From contig NZ_CAJRAF010000001.1 of assembly GCF_907164905.1 (NCBI RefSeq), forward strand, positions 407,001-471,000: a stretch of 64,000 nucleotides of DNA, read 5' to 3'. The notes beneath the pieces are model-generated. The model was not told where the DNA came from. It ran no database searches and worked only from the letters and a program-made list of their open reading frames with translations. The translations under genes were made by a program, and so were the position numbers. The stretch's first letter is position 1. The number at the start of each line of letters is the position of its first letter. Shown piece after piece: positions 1 through 8,069 of this stretch. This DNA is from Dyadobacter sp. CECT 9275 (lineage in GTDB: Bacteria; Bacteroidota; Bacteroidia; Cytophagales; Spirosomataceae).

Positions 1-753
1 TTTGTCCAGCTCAAAATAATCGGCGGTCATAATGGCCATTTCATAAGGTGTCAGGAAATCTTTTCCTGAGATATGGAATATTCCTTCGGCTTCCTTTTTC
101 GCAATCAGGAAGCAGCCTAGGGCAAGGTCCTCTGCCAGCGTGGGAGTGCGGAATTGGTCGGTCACTACCTTAATTGCCTTTCCTTCCTGCAAAGATTTTT
201 TCACCCAGAGAATAATGTTGCTGCGGCTCATATCAAACGCAATGCCATACACCAGGACCGTTCTGGTAATAGCCCAGCGGATATTGGCATGTATCACTGC
301 TTTTTCAGCGGCATATTTACTCCAGCCATAAAAACTCACCGGATTAGGAAGATCACTTTCGTTATACGGGCCTGAACTCCCGTCAAAAACAAAGTCGGTT
401 GACAAATGCTGAAGGAAAATATGATACTTCCGGCAGGCATTGATGAGGTATTCAACCGCGGTAACATTCAGTTTCCAGCATGCTTCTTTTTCCAGCTCGC
501 ACTGGTCCACGTTCGTCATCGCAGCAGTGTGAATAACGATGTCAGGCAGCGTACGGGACATCACATCATCAACCATGGAGGCGTCGGTCACATCCAGTTC
601 ATGATATTCATAGCCGTCCGAAAAAGGCAGCCTGTTTTTGCCGACTGCGGTGGCGATCGTATGGATGCCTGTATTACGGCTGAGTAAAGCTACCAGTTTT
701 TGGCCAAGCAATCCGTTGGAGCCGGTGATCAGAATTCGTTTTTTTGTTAGCAC
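1..753 (-). CDS. NAD(P)-dependent sugar-nucleotide reductase, RmlD-like SDR (3' end cut off by window)
   Basis: The reverse strand reads without a stop for 251 codons from a GTG at 753 to the window edge, so the C-terminus is missing. The N-terminus carries the Rossmann glycine motif GSNGLLGQ; then comes HTAAMTNVDQCE, typical of RmlD-type extended SDRs, the strand STDFVFDG, and the catalytic pair YGWSK (Tyr-x3-Lys). The fold belongs to the dTDP-4-dehydrorhamnose reductase/NAD-epimerase family, cytoplasmic, reducing or epimerising a nucleotide sugar. The substrate cannot be read. The frame has a stop upstream and no ATG before the GTG, so a GTG start is the simplest choice. It lies 39 nt behind the cyclophilin gene in the same direction and may be the last gene of that operon. 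No other rhamnose pathway gene is visible. Confidence 0.85.
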   Translation of the reverse strand, partial: MLTKKRILITGSNGLLGQKLVALLSRNTGIHTIATAVGKNRLPFSDGYEYHELDVTDASMVDDVMSRTLPDIVIHTAAMTNVDQCELEKEACWKLNVTAVEYLINACRKYHIFLQHLSTDFVFDGSSGPYNESDLPNPVSFYGWSKYAAEKAVIHANIRWAITRTVLVYGIAFDMSRSNIILWVKKSLQEGKAIKVVTDQFRTPTLAEDLALGCFLIAKKEAEGIFHISGKDFLTPYEMAIMTADYFELDK

Positions 754-792
754 AAAACTGATTTGAGGTGTATCAGAATCTTACCGGTTAAC

Positions 793-1500
793 TCAGTCAT
801 GATAAGCATAACCGTACTTGCGGGTTATTTTTTTCTTGCTCATTTTTTTGACAGATACCTTCATGGGGATATTTTTCTCCGGACGGTCGCGCTCATCTTT
901 GGGCATGGAGGAAATTTTATCCACTACCGCCATGCCATCAATAATCTGTCCGAAAACGGTATAGGATCCGTCAAGGTGGGGCGTACCTCCAATGGTTTCA
1001 TACACCTTCATTTGTTCGTCGGTTAATTTCCTGGCGGCGCGTGCGGCTTGTTTGGCAAGGTCAATTTTACTCCATTTCCTGCCCTGAACGATATAAAACT
1101 GGCATCCGCTCGACTCCTTGGCAGGGTTATTATCCCTTGCAGCCGCCAATGCGCCTTTCTGGTGGAAAAGGTTCGGGCTGAATTCCGCAGGTATTTTATA
1201 TCCGTTGTCTCCCATCCCTACTTTTTGATCGGGCTTTGCGTCACGCGAGGTAGGATCTCCCCCCTGGATCATGAAATCATCAATAATCCGGTGAAAGAGC
1301 AACCCGTCATAAAACTTATCTTTAGCCAGTTTGATAAAGTTGGCTTTATGTTTGGGTGTTTCATCGAATAAAATAAATCGCATGGTACCCTGTTCGGTTT
1401 TAATGATGACGACTTCGTCCTTGCGACTTTTTTTCTGCCCGAAACTTTGCTGAAAATAAAGGCAAAATATAAGAGATACTAAAAGGCAATACTGTTTCAT
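793..1500 (-). CDS. Secreted cyclophilin-type peptidyl-prolyl cis-trans isomerase
   Basis: The 235-residue product starts with a signal peptide (about residues 1-21, ending SFGQ) and continues with one cyclophilin domain. Catalytic landmarks are FHR (69-71), FMIQGG (76-81), SGCQFYIV (131-138, with the conserved Gln134) and LDGSYTVFG (176-184), where cyclophilins that bind cyclosporin usually have a Trp in the region of Tyr180. A basic, Ala/Lys-rich insert lies at about 140-170, and the tail is Lys-rich. It should isomerise Xaa-Pro bonds in proteins folding in the periplasm or outer membrane. It begins 6 nt after the lipoprotein gene upstream and 39 nt before the RmlD-like gene, so the three look co-transcribed. 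Confidence 0.93.
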   Translation of the reverse strand: MKQYCLLVSLIFCLYFQQSFGQKKSRKDEVVIIKTEQGTMRFILFDETPKHKANFIKLAKDKFYDGLLFHRIIDDFMIQGGDPTSRDAKPDQKVGMGDNGYKIPAEFSPNLFHQKGALAAARDNNPAKESSGCQFYIVQGRKWSKIDLAKQAARAARKLTDEQMKVYETIGGTPHLDGSYTVFGQIIDGMAVVDKISSMPKDERDRPEKNIPMKVSVKKMSKKKITRKYGYAYHD

Positions 1501-1506
1501 AGTTGG

Positions 1507-2118
1507 TTAATTAGCTGCTAATGCATTTTTGTCGGTTGGCGTAAATTCAAATTTGAGCCCGAAATCCTTTCCCTGCGAAACGTCCTCCATCCTGATTTTT
1601 ACTGAATTCTTGTTCCAGGTCAATAACTTTTTATCTCCCTGAGCTGTCCCGTATTTTTCAGTAAAGTGGCTTTGTCCGGTCTGCCAGAGCTGCCGCGTAG
1701 CTGCGTCACTGTTGAGATATACATCCACTGCGATTTTATTAACTGTATTTTCTTTGGTTAAAAAGTACTGAATGTCGATGGTCTCAAGCTGCGCAGTTTC
1801 GTGCGTGTAACCCAGATGGTCTGGTAACTCCTCAAACATTTCATAAGTTTCCGTTGCTTTTACCTTGCTGATCGGGTCACCAAACGTAATGCCTCTGAGC
1901 ACACCTTCGGAAGATGAGCCCAGTATTTCCTGCAAAAGTGCGGACTGGTCGCTGTTCAGTTCCTCTTGCGTAGGGTTGGCAATGGCTATGCTGTCGGATA
2001 CGGTATCAGGTTCGTCGCTTGTTTTGGTCTGGCAGCCCGTTAAAAGGTAGAGGCTGGCAAAGAGTATAGCAGTGTGTAGTAAAAACCGGTATTTCATACG
2101 GCTCAAAATTGTTTTCAT
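1507..2118 (-). CDS. Putative lipoprotein of unknown function
   Basis: This 203-residue protein has a basic N-terminus, a hydrophobic stretch and a lipobox LLTGC, so it should be lipidated and membrane-anchored facing the periplasm. After a Ser/Asp-rich linker the rest is a mixed alpha/beta domain with the phrase GVLRGITFGDPISKVKATE; this 'gate-keeper' pattern is common at the start of small periplasmic domains that repeat a GxxxG/DxxxV signature. No catalytic motif is visible and I do not recognise the family. An internal Met at codon 8 is an alternative start that would keep the signal peptide. It is probably the first gene of an operon with the cyclophilin (6 nt downstream). Confidence 0.75.
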   Translation of the reverse strand: MKTILSRMKYRFLLHTAILFASLYLLTGCQTKTSDEPDTVSDSIAIANPTQEELNSDQSALLQEILGSSSEGVLRGITFGDPISKVKATETYEMFEELPDHLGYTHETAQLETIDIQYFLTKENTVNKIAVDVYLNSDAATRQLWQTGQSHFTEKYGTAQGDKKLLTWNKNSVKIRMEDVSQGKDFGLKFEFTPTDKNALAAN

Positions 2119-2217
2119 TTGATCAGTTTTATATTAAAATATTCGTGCCGGAGGCCTGGATTAAAGTGCACTATGTGATACAAATTTACCTATTCATGCA
2201 TAGTTCGGAAACTTCTG

Positions 2218-3687
2218 TCAAAATTCTCTGATGATGCTAAAAAAGAAACGACCCTCTTTTTTGGCATTAACACTATAAGTGAACCGCGCCAGGATGTTAT
2301 AAAATGTTACAATGTCAACACCGGTCCCGGCTCCGTATAGCATCCTGTTTCCCAATGTGGTATTACTGAGTTCGGGATAGGTATTTCTGACATAACCTGC
2401 ATCTGCAAACGTATTAAGATACGCGGCTATCGGTATGGTATTAAATTGTCTGACGGGTACCCAGGGGAAATGTTTCTGAACCGCAAAGAGTTTATATTTA
2501 ATTTCATTTTTGACAAGGGCGTAATACTGTCCGTCGACTACGTAAAGTTCATATCCCCGGACCAGATCATTACGGTATCCCAGGCCAATGGTCTGCAGGT
2601 AGGGTTGCTTTTGAGGAAGGGATATTCTGGCCTTAAAACCGGTGTTGGCAAACCAGCGCTGGCTTAGTGCGAAGTACTTCCTGTAGGAGCCGTATAAAAA
2701 CGTCTGGTTAATGTCGTCCGACGGCAGCAGTCCGATTTTAGAAAGTTGTATTCCCCAGCTTTTTCCTCGCAGAGGATATTGAAAATTGTCACGTTTATCG
2801 TAGCTGTAACTGTATGTCAGCTGGAAAAAGCGCTGTTCTCTGCGTGCGTTAAGGAGGTAACGAGGATTAAGAACAGCTATGGTGTCTGAAATTTTACTCT
2901 GGCTCCACCGCAGGTCAAGTGAGTGGAAGCCATAAAACTTGTTGCGGCGGGTCAGGTTTACAAAGGTGTAAAAGCGTTTTCTATTGATATCTTCACTGCT
3001 CAGGTAGTCCAGTTTGTCGTTCCACGTCCTGAACGCCATGGTTTTGTTAATGCCGTAGGACGCACCCACCGTAATCCCGGTTTTCTGCGCCTTGTCAATA
3101 TAGGGCAAGGTATAGGATACTTCAAACTTGGGGATGAAACCGAATTCGGCCAGAACCCGGAGTTTGTCCGAACGGCCGGTAACATTGCCGTAGCTGAGGT
3201 ATACGCCGTATATGGTCCTGCTGATGTCGCGCTTCCTGTCGTACCACCATTCATTAAAATTCCTGTCGGCCAGCTGGAAAACCGGGAAAATAATGAAGTA
3301 CCATCTTTCTTTTACCACCACATGCAGATCCTTCCTGAGGGAGTCGGGGTTGGGTTTCAGCACCATATCTACGGTAATGAATAAATTGGTATTGATAATC
3401 TTCCTTCTGTCAATTTCCAGTGCTTCGGTTAGTCGAAGGCTGTCGAGCACATCTCCCTGCCGCAGAGCCATTTCCCTGGTAATGATGGTGGCACGCGTTT
3501 TATGATTGCCCTCTATCAGGATATCTCCAATAACAATATTGTTGACGGAATCTGCCCCGATCCCCTGGCTATGAGCCGGAGTGCCTGTTACTGCCGCAAG
3601 GAACAAACCACACAGGTATATGATGCAAAGCCGATTATTAATTCCTATATGCTTGATAGTGAACAACAAAAGTTTTTCTGATTTCAA
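2218..3687 (-). CDS. Omp85-family outer-membrane protein (POTRA plus beta-barrel)
   Basis: A hydrophobic signal segment (about residues 20-40) is followed by a single POTRA-like domain (about 50-130: IVIGDILIEGNHKTRATII... then a Tyr/Phe-rich end) and then a C-terminal barrel of about 350 residues with alternating Tyr/Phe/Lys/Asn strands, ending in the aromatic residues RFFFSIIREF that suit BAM-mediated insertion. The pattern is that of the BamA/TamA/FpmA surface-antigen D15 superfamily, but with only one POTRA it is much shorter than BamA. It may insert or translocate proteins or act as a two-partner exporter. The first possible start is TTG at 3687; there is no ATG before the signal peptide, so a non-ATG start is needed and its exact position is uncertain. 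Confidence 0.85.
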   Translation of the reverse strand: MKSEKLLLFTIKHIGINNRLCIIYLCGLFLAAVTGTPAHSQGIGADSVNNIVIGDILIEGNHKTRATIITREMALRQGDVLDSLRLTEALEIDRRKIINTNLFITVDMVLKPNPDSLRKDLHVVVKERWYFIIFPVFQLADRNFNEWWYDRKRDISRTIYGVYLSYGNVTGRSDKLRVLAEFGFIPKFEVSYTLPYIDKAQKTGITVGASYGINKTMAFRTWNDKLDYLSSEDINRKRFYTFVNLTRRNKFYGFHSLDLRWSQSKISDTIAVLNPRYLLNARREQRFFQLTYSYSYDKRDNFQYPLRGKSWGIQLSKIGLLPSDDINQTFLYGSYRKYFALSQRWFANTGFKARISLPQKQPYLQTIGLGYRNDLVRGYELYVVDGQYYALVKNEIKYKLFAVQKHFPWVPVRQFNTIPIAAYLNTFADAGYVRNTYPELSNTTLGNRMLYGAGTGVDIVTFYNILARFTYSVNAKKEGRFFFSIIREF

Positions 3688-3885
3688 AAGGTTTTTATTT
3701 TCAAAAGTAATCTTAAATCAAATCAGAAATAAGCCGGAGGGTAAATAATATATACATAGCACCGGCAAAGTGATGGGTATTGTGTCAGTGTTAAATCTGT
3801 ATTAAGTTTTGTAAAAAGCAAAAAAAGAGATAGTCTTTTATAAAGATCGTGCAGTATCATACACAGATTCTATCACCTAACGATT

Positions 3886-4098
3886 ATGTCACGGACCCGA
3901 GCTGAAAATTTGATCAATAAGCTGATCAGCAACAAGCTGTCCGGGAAGGAACTGACCGAGTTGTTGGAAGGAATCACGGATGAGGATAATCAGCATAATT
4001 TTTCCCAAGCTCTGGAAGCCTATTTTCAGCAGCTTCTGAAGGAAAACAATCCCGAGGAAGCACCCGTTTCGCAGGAAACAGGCAAAAATACGAACTGA
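3886..4098 (+). CDS. Small acidic/helical protein resembling a FecR N-terminal segment
   Basis: The 70-residue product is predicted almost wholly helical: a basic N-terminus, an amphipathic stretch with LINKLISNKLSGKELTELL, a short acidic turn and a helix ending in FQQLLKEN, then a polar tail. This layout resembles the N-terminal helical module of Bacteroidota anti-sigma factors (FecR), which starts the same way before a membrane span and a periplasmic domain, but here nothing follows: the gene ends and a hairpin comes about 130 nt later. It may be a stand-alone sigma-binding protein, a decayed fecR or an unrelated small protein. No fecI sigma gene is adjacent. The resemblance is by eye only. 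Confidence 0.6.
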   Translation: MSRTRAENLINKLISNKLSGKELTELLEGITDEDNQHNFSQALEAYFQQLLKENNPEEAPVSQETGKNTN

Positions 4099-4500
4099 GT
4101 GTTATTCATTGTCGTAGCTGGACAGAATATGTGCCAAACAAATGAAGCCACATCCGTTATTTCCACGTGTGCCCAATAGTAGTGCCTGATTTCAAAAAAC
4201 TTCACTCTCGTTATGAAAATTCAAAGCCGAGGTTATTCCTGAGTAGGAGCAGACCTCGGTTTCTTTTTACAGACCGTTTTTCTCAATTCTCTCCCTTAAT
4301 CTAAAACGGCTTACCTGGAAAATAGTGATTAATCTTTTGTTGAGCGCGAAGAGATTCTCCTACACAGAATATTTTTGAGAAACGACAAAGCGGTACTTTC
4401 CCCGCGGATTACAGTAATATACAATGCCAATAGGCCGAGAGCGCTTCGTTTTTGGTTTTAGGTTACAGAAATTTACCATATCCATTTAAGAATCAATGCA
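4099..4500. other. Intergenic region before the phosphatase gene
   Basis: This stretch of 402 bases has no credible open frame. It contains the hairpin listed at 4227-4259 and, at 4370-4377, the octamer TATTTTTG, which fits the Bacteroidota -7 box TAnnTTTG about 125 nt before the phosphatase start; I see no TTG at the usual 19-21 nt upstream of it. I found no tRNA-like or riboswitch-like fold in it. Confidence 0.5.
4227..4259. terminator. Hairpin with T-rich tail, probable terminator
   Basis: CCGAGGT (4227-4233) and ACCTCGG (4253-4259) are perfect complements with a 19-nt loop, followed on the plus strand by TTTCTTTTT. It sits about 130 nt after the 70-residue gene and would end its transcript. 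Confidence 0.55.
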
Positions 4501-6279
4501 ATGAAATTATTGAAAACACTCCTGTTTGCAGCTTTGATATTGATGATGATGCCGGGCTGTAAATCTTCAAAAGATACTTCCGACAGATCTGTCAAAAATG
4601 TAATAGACGAAGCAGTAACAAAATTTTACGCCGAACTCAAGCCGGAGCAGCTAGATACGCTCAGAGAGAATTATATCCTTCAATCTCTGAGCGGGGAAGA
4701 CAAGGATATTCTTGCCACAAAGTTTCTGTCCTTTGAAACCAACGTCCCAGTGACGGTATCTCTGATGCGGCATATTGATCAAAAGGTAATCCCCTTCTGG
4801 ATAGCGGAAAGCGGTTTTAAGAAGACTGATATGATCGTCAAAAATGAAGAGTATACCTATGAAGTATGGCAGAAAAACTTTGACAGCGGAAAAGTAGGTC
4901 TCGGTATCAACGGATTTGATAAACACCGGGAGGTGTACTTCATCAGTGTAGCTCCTCAAAAACAAACGGATTCCCTCAAGATTACCAATGTGTTTCCTAC
5001 CCAGTATAATCAGATAACCATGAAAGTGGGAGCTTTTACGTATCATGACTGGGATAGCCTAATACTGACAGAGGTACCAGAAAGCCTGAACGGCCAGGTA
5101 CTTTTTACAACCGTGAGGGGCCGGGCACGTGAGGCTCACCTGGTGCAGGCATTCAGGAAAACAAATACGCCATCGTCTGCTGTACCTGACCAGATCCTGC
5201 AGACCTGGAGCGGAGACCCCAAAACATCTGTGGATATACAGTGGCGGACCAGCACAGCTGTTGCTGAGGGTGTGATAAAATACTGGCAACCCCAAACAAA
5301 GGATACCTTAACAAAGGACGCTAGAGTTTATAAAATGGAGGACAGGCTGCTTCAGAACGACAGATATGTGCACAGGTTTACAGCAAAAGTAACAGGTCTG
5401 CAACCGGGCGTTTTGTATCAGTATAAAGTGGGGTCTAAAACAGGCGGATGGTCGGGTATTGCCACTTTCAAGACTGAGCCGGCGAGTCAGGAACCATTTA
5501 CTTTTATATGGTTTGGTGATACGCATTATTCTCCTATTTGGGGTGATATGGCACAAAAGGCTTTTAAAAGGCATCCGGAGACGGCTTTTTTCTCCATTGC
5601 TGGAGATCTGGTCAGTACGGGACTGCACCGTAACGAATGGGATGAACTGTGGAAAAATTCTGGAAATGTATTTAATTACAAACCGCTGATGCCCGTGCCG
5701 GGTAACCACGACAGCCAGGATGGGCTGGGTGCCTGGATGTATCAGGAGATGTTCAGCTTTCCGGAAAACGGGCCTGCCGGTTTGCCCAGGGAGATGACCT
5801 ACTCTTTTACCTATGGAAATGCACTTTACCTGATGATCGATGCCACTTTACCGGTTCCCGCCCAAACAGCATGGATTGAAGAAAAATTGAAAAACACTAC
5901 CGCCACGTGGAAATTTGTTATGTTCCATTTTCCTCCTTATAATTTTGTGGAGCCCTATGATGAGATTATGAAAGAATGGGGCACATTGTTTGACAAATAC
6001 CATGTAGATATGGTCATGAACGGGCACATGCATTATTACCTGCGCACCAAACCGATGTTTAATAAAAAGGCGGTGAGCGATCCGTCCAAGGGTACTATTT
6101 ATACTATGTCTATCAGTATTCCCGGCAAACAGGATGAATGGCCAGAAGAAGATTATGCCGTTGTGAGATACCCTGATGGCCCGTTGTACCAGCATATATC
6201 CATCAACGGAAATACGCTATCCTATAAATGCTACGATCCGGAAGGTAAGGTGAAGGATGAGCTTGTGATCAAAAAATAA
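4501..6279 (+). CDS. Lipoprotein metallophosphatase (purple-acid-phosphatase-like)
   Basis: The 592-residue product has a lipoprotein signal peptide (lipobox around Cys20). About 200 residues of unassigned sequence follow, then a fibronectin-III-like purple acid phosphatase N-terminal domain (about 225-325, with SGDPKTSVDIQWRTS), then a calcineurin-type phosphoesterase domain. All its metal motifs are present: GDTHYS (Asp340, His342), GDLVS (Asp369), GNHD (Asn402, His403, Asp404) and GHMHYY (His509, His511); HFPPYN supplies a further His. A binuclear metal centre hydrolysing phosphate esters at the cell surface or periplasm is therefore likely; the substrate is unknown. The gene stands alone and ends in a clear hairpin at 6289-6329. 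The long N-terminal part before the FN3-like domain is unusual for the family. Confidence 0.92.
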   Translation: MKLLKTLLFAALILMMMPGCKSSKDTSDRSVKNVIDEAVTKFYAELKPEQLDTLRENYILQSLSGEDKDILATKFLSFETNVPVTVSLMRHIDQKVIPFWIAESGFKKTDMIVKNEEYTYEVWQKNFDSGKVGLGINGFDKHREVYFISVAPQKQTDSLKITNVFPTQYNQITMKVGAFTYHDWDSLILTEVPESLNGQVLFTTVRGRAREAHLVQAFRKTNTPSSAVPDQILQTWSGDPKTSVDIQWRTSTAVAEGVIKYWQPQTKDTLTKDARVYKMEDRLLQNDRYVHRFTAKVTGLQPGVLYQYKVGSKTGGWSGIATFKTEPASQEPFTFIWFGDTHYSPIWGDMAQKAFKRHPETAFFSIAGDLVSTGLHRNEWDELWKNSGNVFNYKPLMPVPGNHDSQDGLGAWMYQEMFSFPENGPAGLPREMTYSFTYGNALYLMIDATLPVPAQTAWIEEKLKNTTATWKFVMFHFPPYNFVEPYDEIMKEWGTLFDKYHVDMVMNGHMHYYLRTKPMFNKKAVSDPSKGTIYTMSISIPGKQDEWPEEDYAVVRYPDGPLYQHISINGNTLSYKCYDPEGKVKDELVIKK

Positions 6280-6288
6280 GATTTCAAA

Positions 6289-6329
6289 AAAGCGAGCCTG
6301 TGTCTTGTTATAGGATGCAGGCCCGCTTT
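6289..6329. terminator. Terminator between convergent genes
   Basis: The arms at 6289-6300 (AGCGAGCCTG with flanking A) and 6318-6329 pair with one A-C mismatch around a 17-nt loop and are bordered by A and T runs. Placed between the plus-strand phosphatase and the minus-strand gene ending at 6366, it may work in both directions. Confidence 0.7.
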
Positions 6330-6365
6330 GTGTTATCTGCGGATTGAGCACAGAGGCATGCCTCA

Positions 6366-6803
6366 CTAGAGCGGGTTAAAGTCCATTAGCCTGGTTGGGA
6401 TTTCTGGACCCGTATCTATGCTGGGAAATGAAAACATCAGCTTTGTTAAACTGTCAGTAGTGATCCGCTGCGCAGCCAGGGAATCAAATTGCTGTTGGCT
6501 AAGCCGACTGTGGCGGATCCATCCGCTGGTCGGATCAGAGCCAAAACTCAGAATTTCATGTGTTCTGTTGTAATTAATAAAAAGGCAGCGCTGGTCACCG
6601 CTATAGGTAATTGCCTCCCCATAGGAGTGGCTAAGCCAATCTTGGTTAAACATGTCGTGGATGCGATTTAACGACTGATAACCCGCTGATTCACAGTTAT
6701 CAACATCTAGTCGAACAGTGTTGCGCATTAAAAATGACCATGCGAAAAATACAATCAGCAGGAAAATACTTCCTATCACTAAACCTTTTTTTACAAACTT
6801 CAT
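6366..6803 (-). CDS. Hypothetical single-pass membrane protein
   Basis: The 145-residue product has a basic N-terminus and one transmembrane segment (about residues 7-26), followed by a soluble domain with two early Cys-free strands, the pattern LDVDNCESAGYQSLNRIHDMF and a Thr/Ser-rich C-terminus. I do not recognise the family; the body is probably periplasmic. It is transcribed alone, converging on the phosphatase gene, with about 150 nt separating it from the end of ohr. Confidence 0.7.
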   Translation of the reverse strand: MKFVKKGLVIGSIFLLIVFFAWSFLMRNTVRLDVDNCESAGYQSLNRIHDMFNQDWLSHSYGEAITYSGDQRCLFINYNRTHEILSFGSDPTSGWIRHSRLSQQQFDSLAAQRITTDSLTKLMFSFPSIDTGPEIPTRLMDFNPL

Positions 6804-6917
6804 TGTATACTTATTTTCGGCCTTCGGAGTTTGTTGGAATAATTGGCCCGGCCGGGTTCCCGTCTAATATCTTAGGTAGAAAGTACTCGTCTGCGGTTGG
6901 CTAACTACCTAAAGGAA

Positions 6918-6943
6918 GATGCCTCATTCAGATTTGAGACATC
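6918..6943 (-). terminator. Hairpin after ohr
   Basis: GATGCCTCA (6918-6926) and TGAGACATC (6935-6943) pair with one mismatch over an 8-nt loop, beginning 14 nt beyond the ohr stop; on the minus strand the tail is TTCCTTT, a weak T tract. Confidence 0.5.
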
Positions 6944-6956
6944 CTCACAAGACCTC

Positions 6957-7388
6957 TCAGTTATCCGCATTAGTTACCTTCAGCGTTACATCCACATTAC
7001 CTCGGGTGGCATTGGAATAGGGGCAGACGGTATGTGCTTTGGCAACCAACGCTTCGGCAACAGACTGCTCAACACCTGGTACATTGGCTTCCAGGGTAAC
7101 GACGAGACCGAAACCGTCGGCATCATTTTTACCAATTCCCACCTGGGCAGTTACCGAAGTGGTGCCGGTTTTCACCTTCGCGGCTCTGATAACATGTGAA
7201 AGGGCGCTGTCAAAACATGCAGCGTAACCAGCGGCAAAAAGTTGTTCAGGGTTGGTATATGCGCCGCCTGCGCCGCCCATTTCTTTGGGGATTCTTACTT
7301 CCAGATCCAAAACGCCGTCGGATGAAACTACTTTGCCATTTCTTCCTCCGTTTGCCGTTGCTTTGGCGGTATACAATGCTGTGATCAT
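6957..7388 (-). CDS. ohr: Organic hydroperoxide resistance protein Ohr
   Basis: The 143-residue product is full length for Ohr (about 140). It reduces organic hydroperoxides with a reactive Cys pair: Cys58 in AAGYAACFDSAL and Cys122 in VCPYSNATRGN, with the conserved Glu48 (NPEQLFAAG) and an Arg near residue 16 completing the site. These features separate Ohr from OsmC. The protein acts in the cytoplasm and is regenerated by lipoylated proteins in studied species; lipA lies about 21 kb away. It follows ohrR by 20 nt on the same strand, so both share the promoter at 7874-7905 and should be induced by organic peroxides. Confidence 0.96.
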   Translation of the reverse strand: MITALYTAKATANGGRNGKVVSSDGVLDLEVRIPKEMGGAGGAYTNPEQLFAAGYAACFDSALSHVIRAAKVKTGTTSVTAQVGIGKNDADGFGLVVTLEANVPGVEQSVAEALVAKAHTVCPYSNATRGNVDVTLKVTNADN

Positions 7389-7408
7389 TTTGTTTTTAGT
7401 TTTAACTT

Positions 7409-7855
7409 TTAATTACTACGTATCAATTCAAGGTTGTTTAGTTTGTCCAGGATACCAACTGCCAGAGAGCGTAACTGTTCCAGCTCCTGGCCAGAAAGCT
7501 GCAGGCTGCATTTGATTTGCTCCGGTATAGTAACGGCCCGTTCCTTTAATGCTTCTCCGGATTCTGTCAGTGCGATAATGACCACCCGTTCATCTTGTTT
7601 GAGCCGGGTGCGGGTAACCAGCTCCCGGTCTTCCAGTTTTTTTAACAAAGGAGAAAGTGTGCCGGAATCCAGCATAAGTCTGTTTCCTAATTCCTTCACC
7701 GAAAGGGAGTTTTCTTCCCATAAAACGAGCATCACCAGGTACTGAGGGTATGTCAGCCCTATTTTTTCAAGCAGCGGAAGATACTGGCCGGTGATTTTCC
7801 TCGACAAAGCGTACAACGGAAAACACAGCTGATTGGATAGTTTAAGGTATTCCAT
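7409..7855 (-). CDS. ohrR: MarR-family peroxide sensor OhrR
   Basis: This 148-residue winged-helix repressor has the peroxide-sensing Cys at position 11 (LSNQLCFPLYALSRKITGQY), a MarR recognition region (SVKELGNRLMLDSGTLSPLL) and the wing (TRTRLKQDERVVIIALT). In the characterised family the Cys is oxidised by organic hydroperoxides, releasing the DNA. I see no second Cys near the C-terminus, so it should be of the one-Cys class that reacts with a small thiol. It is first in an ohrR-ohr operon, and the palindrome in its own promoter points to autorepression. Confidence 0.95.
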   Translation of the reverse strand: MEYLKLSNQLCFPLYALSRKITGQYLPLLEKIGLTYPQYLVMLVLWEENSLSVKELGNRLMLDSGTLSPLLKKLEDRELVTRTRLKQDERVVIIALTESGEALKERAVTIPEQIKCSLQLSGQELEQLRSLAVGILDKLNNLELIRSN

Positions 7856-7873
7856 GGTTCTTGTTTTAATTGT

Positions 7874-7905
7874 GCAAAATTAAATTGTATACAACTTAAA
7901 AACAA
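7874..7905 (-). promoter_or_regulatory. Bacteroidota-type promoter of ohrR-ohr
   Basis: Read on the minus strand, TTG (7905-7903) is separated by 21 nt from TAATTTTG (7881-7874), matching the -33 TTG and -7 TAnnTTTG pattern of the Bacteroidota primary sigma factor. Transcription would start near 7867, leaving a short leader before the ATG at 7855. Confidence 0.65.
7880..7899. promoter_or_regulatory. Probable OhrR operator
   Basis: TTAAATTGTATACAACTTAA pairs with itself at 9 of 10 positions around a perfect TTGTATACAA core. It closely resembles the AT-rich operators known for OhrR (TACAATT-type inverted repeats) and fills the spacer between the -33 and -7 boxes, so binding would block RNA polymerase. 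Confidence 0.75.
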
Positions 7906-7931
7906 CATTTGGAAAAAATTTAAAATCAAAA

Positions 7932-7956
7932 AAACCGCCCGGGTAGCGGCGGCTTT
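7932..7956 (-). terminator. Rho-independent terminator of the 8070-8489 gene
   Basis: CCGCC (7935-7939) and GGCGG (7948-7952), extended by A and T pairs, form a GC stem that on the minus strand is followed directly by seven T. It closes the upstream lipoprotein transcript just before the ohrR promoter begins. Confidence 0.75.
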
Positions 7957-8069
7957 GGAAATCCGGGTATTGTTGATCAAACGGGCTTCGCTAATAGGTC
8001 TGTAAATCCCGGACATCATCCATCAGCAGCGCAAGGCAGATGGGTGCTGACAAAATGTAAAAAGGGTAC

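Noticed and set aside
4099..4226. Possible 6S or other housekeeping RNA before the phosphatase
   Set aside because: No long imperfect duplex with a central bubble can be drawn; only the terminator-type hairpin at 4227 is convincing.
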